Notes under the pieces: generated by a model
What the model was told of the DNA's origin: nothing
The model's input: only the letters and a program-made list of their open reading frames with translations
Databases searched by the model: none
Position numbers and translations under genes: made by a program
Part shown: positions 61,243 through 64,000 of the stretch, in pieces
Position numbering within the stretch: the first letter of the stretch is position 1
Layout: each line of letters starts with the position of its first letter
From: Cydia pomonella
Taxonomy: Eukaryota; Arthropoda; Insecta; Lepidoptera; Tortricidae
Assembly: GCF_033807575.1 (NCBI RefSeq)
Contig: NC_084710.1
Location: 20,998,357 to 21,062,356, forward strand
Length of the DNA: 64,000 nucleotides
Reading direction: 5' to 3'

Positions 61243-61368
61243 TGAGGATGACGGACACGGACACGGACACGGACACGGACATGGACATGGGCACGGACAT
61301 GGACACGGACACGAACGCGGATGCGCATGAACATTAGCATGAGCATGAGCATGGGCATGAGCAAAACC
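61243..61368 (+). repeat. 6-bp minisatellites (GGACAC)n then (ATGAGC)n
   Basis: GGACACGGACACGGACACGG with GGACAT variants, followed by CATGAGCATGAGCATGGGCA. The six-base period keeps all frames open, giving alternating Gly-His or Asp-Thr in plus frames and Met/Val-Ser in a minus frame. Those open frames are no evidence of a gene. Confidence 0.92.
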
Positions 61369-61379
61369 TACTTATAACG

Positions 61380-61518
61380 TACAATCGCCATCAGATATAT
61401 CGGAGCGGCCGAGGCGCTCAAAAATATCTGAACACGCGCTCTAACGCCATGACAATAGAGGCGTGTTCAGATATTTGTGAACACCTTGGCCGCTCCGATA
61501 TATCTAATGACGACTGTA
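61380..61518. mobile_element. Palindromic Tc1/mariner-like MITE
   Basis: TACAATCGCCATCAGATATA, TCGGAGCGGCC, is mirrored by GGCCGCTCCGATATATCTAA, TGACGACTGTA. Inner arms AAATATCTGAACACGCGCTC and GAGGCGTGTTCAGATATTTG. Flanked by TA. Confidence 0.85.
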
Positions 61519-61689
61519 CGGCTTTCAAAAATAATCAATAAACCACTAAAATGGGCCCTCGTCTACACAAGAGCAGCAGAGCTATTAATAGAGTTAAGCC
61601 TACATTGTTAGTCTGCATATCTAGGTCACACAAATCGCTAGTTTCGAAAAACCTAGATACCTATTAGATTGGCTCTGAGGTAGTATATA

Positions 61690-62071
61690 TATATAAATAT
61701 AAATATATAGTCCTCCTCATCGTATTCGATGACGGCGACCCCAAATAAACACATTATGGACGTTGTCTAGCATGAGCCCTAATGTGGCTGGCCAGGCCAA
61801 ACTTGCTCTTAAATACTCTATTGCACGCGTGACAATAAAGTTGGCCAGCTGCGTTGAACGTGTACACGTAGGAGGGCGTAGGTCTCTCTTTCCGTAACTG
61901 GCGTTTCATGTCTAGGCTAGTGAGGCGGTTATCTTCGAATGTTTTGACACCGTTATGGATGGTAGAATGCCAAGAAGACCTCCTTCCAGCAAGCTCCTGA
62001 GCTTCTGAGCAAGCTTCTGAGGTAGTAACAATATCATTAACAGACAAATAGATAGAATTGAAATCTACCAT
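61690..62071 (-). pseudogene. LINE ORF2 C-terminal fragment with C2H2-type finger
   Basis: A 105-codon minus frame (ATG at 62,071, stop at 61,754) includes GRRSSWHSTIHNGVKTFEDN, RLTSLDMKRQLRKERPTP and CHACNRVFKSKFGLASHIRA then HARQRP-stop. The W...I..G...FE..R......R..RK segment followed by C-x2-C-x12-H-x3-H is the usual C-terminal end of a group of lepidopteran LINEs. Its 3' region ends in a (TATA)n tail near 61,690. The first 30 residues may be non-element sequence. A shorter copy of the same end is at 23,990-24,103. Confidence 0.85.
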
Positions 62072-62085
62072 AACTGTACGGAAAA

Positions 62086-62280
62086 CTGTACCCCTAGTGT
62101 AAATAAATTCGATTTTGAAACGTGACGTACGCGTTTGCGTTTAGTCTCATTTTGTATTGGATTTAGAAAGAGCGCGTCAAGCGGGACGTTTTGGAAACTC
62201 AAAATCCTATACAAAATGACACTTAACGCAAACGCGTTCGTCACGTTATGATGTCGATAAAATTTAAACTAGGGGTACAG
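62086..62280. mobile_element. Palindromic MITE, CCCCTAGTGTAAAT family, copy 4 (inverted)
   Basis: Reverse orientation relative to copies 2 and 3: GTACCCCTAGTGTAAATAAA, ACGTGACGTACGCGTTTGCG, GTCAAGCGGGACGTTTTGGA and AACTAGGGGTAC. It differs from them at several sites. Confidence 0.9.
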
Positions 62281-62416
62281 ATGTCCAGTCACGTTAATTA
62301 TTGTGCCTTTTAGGGTGTACTTTACTTTGGAGATATCATAAAATTTAAATTACATAGTAAACACGATATCAATTAATTATAGGTAAAAAATCAACAGTCC
62401 TCACACAAAAAAAATA
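62281..62416. other. Spacer between MITE and Tc1 fragment
   Basis: AT-rich; probably includes the 3' UTR of the Tc1 element. No terminal inverted repeat was found. Confidence 0.35.
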
Positions 62417-62695
62417 TTAATACTTCGTATTGCCTCCTCGGGCTCTTCTTACAGCTTCTGAACGATTGGGCATACTGTTTATTAATTTTCTTATGCCTTC
62501 TTGCGGAATATTAGCCCATTCTGCCACTAACGCCTGTTTCAGGTCTCTAAGTGTAGCTCGGGCGGGGTTTCGATTTCTTACACACCTCCCGAGCTCGTCC
62601 CATACGTGCTCAATTGGATTTAGGTCCGGGCTTCTCGAGGGCCAGGTCATAGTGTCCAACCTCTTAAAAAAAATCATAGCGTTATTGACTACCAA
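62417..62695 (-). pseudogene. Tc1-like transposase, C-terminal third
   Basis: The minus frame reads RLDTMTWPSRSPDLNPIEHV, WDELGRCVRNRNPARATL, LVAEWANIPQEGIRKLINSM and ARGGNTKY-stop. W(P/P)SRSPDLNPIEHVWD carries the last acidic residue (E) of the DDE triad, and the ARGG.T.Y end is usual for Tc1 transposases. The DNA-binding part and the first two catalytic Asp are absent, so it is inactive. The acts expected of the full protein are cut-and-paste transposition at TA. The antisense plus frame at 62,430 is a shadow. Confidence 0.92.
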
Positions 62696-63496
62696 ATTAG
62701 CTTGAACCGTGGATGGGTCAGCAATAAAAGTCCGTAAATAGGTAGTAGGTATTACACATCACCAATTCAAACCATGATTTATATTTATACAGTGTGTCCC
62801 TAGCCATTGGACAAAGCCGAAATGTACAATATGCATTAGGGTATTTAGAACCAGTGTACAAAGTGTCATAACAACCGGTGTAGCGGTTTCGAAGAAATTA
62901 ACAAATTACCATTTTTTACTTTGGAGCAGCCTGTATGTGTTAGTAGCTCCTAAGGTAATATCTTCAAAGAATAGTATGGAACCTTCTTCAACCTTTTTGA
63001 TTATCTTTTTTATTAGGACACTAATAAGCTTCTGACTTTTAAAAAATGTCATCATTATCAAATATTAAACAAAAAAAAACATTATTTTATCAGCAAGATT
63101 TAAAAATTGGTTGGTAGAGAAAACATATCTCTAAGCAGTTGAATTCAAATGTATGCATGGGAATGGTAATCTGCGGTGGCAGCATGCAACTGCATTGTAT
63201 TATTAAAGAAAATATACTATGTACTTCTATTTAATATTAAAATGTATGAAATCAATAAATATTTGTTAATAAATCAATAAAAATGATGATGAATGTTTAA
63301 AATATTATCATTACATTTCATTCATTCATTCAGTTTCACTTTTTTTAAGGCGCGTATACATTAAGGCCATTTCAGACACTTACCAATTTAAGATCAGATT
63401 GTCTATGGTTTTAGATTTTTTTATGTAATGGCGCCATTTATATTTTGGTCGGAAAAAAGCAGATAACCTACATTTCTTGTGTTTGACATTCCTCAT
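62696..63496. other. Unassigned stretch
   Basis: 62,791-62,940 (ACAGTGTGTCCCTAGCCATT, GACAAAGCCG..TTTCGAAGAAATTAACAAAT) looks like a dispersed repeat with a CAGTGTGTCCC end, but no second end is visible. No coding evidence. Confidence 0.4.
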
Positions 63497-63622
63497 AGTC
63501 GAAATGAAAAGTAGAGTGTTTAACTCGAGTAAAAGTCTCACTTCGTTCGAGCGCCAAAAAATTTGGGGTGCATATCACCCCTTTTCACTTTCCACCCTTG
63601 GTTAACAATCTACTATACCACA
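63497..63622 (-). repeat. TTGTTAACCAAGG family, inverted copy
   Basis: TCGAAATGAAAAGTAGAGTG, TTTAACTCGAG, GGGGTGCATATCACCCCTTT and CCTTGGTTAACAATCTACTA. The most complete copy here, with its own internal GGGGTG..CACCCC hairpin. Confidence 0.65.
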
Positions 63623-63904
63623 CCAACTCGAGGAAAATTCTTACTGTAAAACATTACAATATAAATCCGAATAAACATTATTAAATAATTAAAGAAAATT
63701 ATTTATCTCTCCCTTAGTGTTTGTATAGTACATAGTTATTTTTGCTCTGTGGCTGACATGCTGTCGTATTTACCTATAGCTTTATTTTGGTTTATTTATT
63801 TATTTTATATTTTTATGTAAGTCTATTTATATTTCTTATATGTGTATGTTTATCCAATTGTGTGTGTGAATCTAGGCTTCATAACATTTTTGCAACATCT
63901 ACTT
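63623..63904. other. Unassigned AT-rich stretch
   Basis: TTTATTTATTTATTTTATAT near 63,790 is low-complexity. Nothing else. Confidence 0.4.
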
Positions 63905-63966
63905 TATCGATTAATTTCTCTGTTTCCGTTACCCAAGGGCTGTCTGGAAGAGATCGCTCTTTGGCG
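63905..63966 (+). mobile_element. LINE 3' UTR scrap (TCTGGAAGAGATCGCTCTTT type)
   Basis: ACCCAAGGGCTGTCTGGAAG and AGATCGCTCTTTGGCG match a 3' UTR string I associate with RTE-type LINEs of insects. Only about 60 bases; the window ends soon after. Confidence 0.6.
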
Positions 63967-64000
63967 CATTATTTAGTCAATTGTTTCTTTTCTTTCTTTT

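Noticed and set aside
61070..61337. Gly-His or Met/Val-Ser repeat protein
   Set aside because: The open frames result from a six-base minisatellite; an in-frame TAG separates it from the upstream frame.

Overview
This window reads as a repeat-saturated, intergenic or intronic stretch of an insect nuclear genome, most probably a moth or butterfly. The basis is the AT-rich background, tRNA-headed SINEs, 5'-truncated LINE fragments of types common in Lepidoptera, the dispersed family that starts with the head CGGCCAAGTGCGAGTCGGAC and ends in ACGGAACCCTAAA, and many palindromic MITEs. I recognise no intact host gene. No rRNA, true tRNA gene, CRISPR array or bacterial operon was seen. The longest genuine coding segment is the reverse-transcriptase part of a 5'-truncated Jockey/CR1-like LINE at 21,329-22,825.

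Layout. 0-5 kb: a dispersed repeat, two SINEs, a palindromic MITE, and a 946-bp direct tandem duplication with essentially identical copies, then a 680-bp GGTTCCG-type element. 5-12 kb: hairpins and several LINE ORF2 relics (RTE-like at 6.5 and 10.3 kb, a zinc-knuckle plus endonuclease-like C-terminus at 8.3 kb, a reverse-strand LINE 3' end at 8.7 kb), plus a 576-bp terminal-inverted-repeat element at 11.0-11.6 kb. 11.6-16.2 kb: two copies of a segment, one with a 72-codon open frame, a 28-bp perfect inverted repeat, a hAT-type MITE with an exact 8-bp target duplication, and a GC-rich block. 17-23 kb: triplicated 276-bp units with long C-runs, then the LINE inserted into an older reverse-strand LINE with a visible TCACCC duplication. 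25-30 kb: TIR elements and a frameshifted second LINE. 33-35 kb: an 18-unit, 46-bp satellite with a 138-bp higher-order period. 36-48 kb: LINE tails, nested insertions, Tc1-type MITEs. 50-64 kb: more LINE C-termini, an inverted minisatellite, a GC-rich block, a Tc1 transposase fragment and a further LINE 3' end.

The parts do not form a pathway. What the window records is a history of insertions: elements inside elements, repeat families at several ages, and local tandem growth. The most useful leads are the satellite that seems to have grown from a dispersed repeat, the orientation-switching minisatellite, the 946-bp duplication, three relics of one LINE C-terminus with a PD..D-like motif, and a 100-bp nearly invariant core inside an otherwise diverged LINE tail. 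Candidate host exons (7.3-7.7, 11.9-12.1, 15.5-15.8, 54.3-54.6 and 54.7-54.9 kb) are weak and are marked as such.
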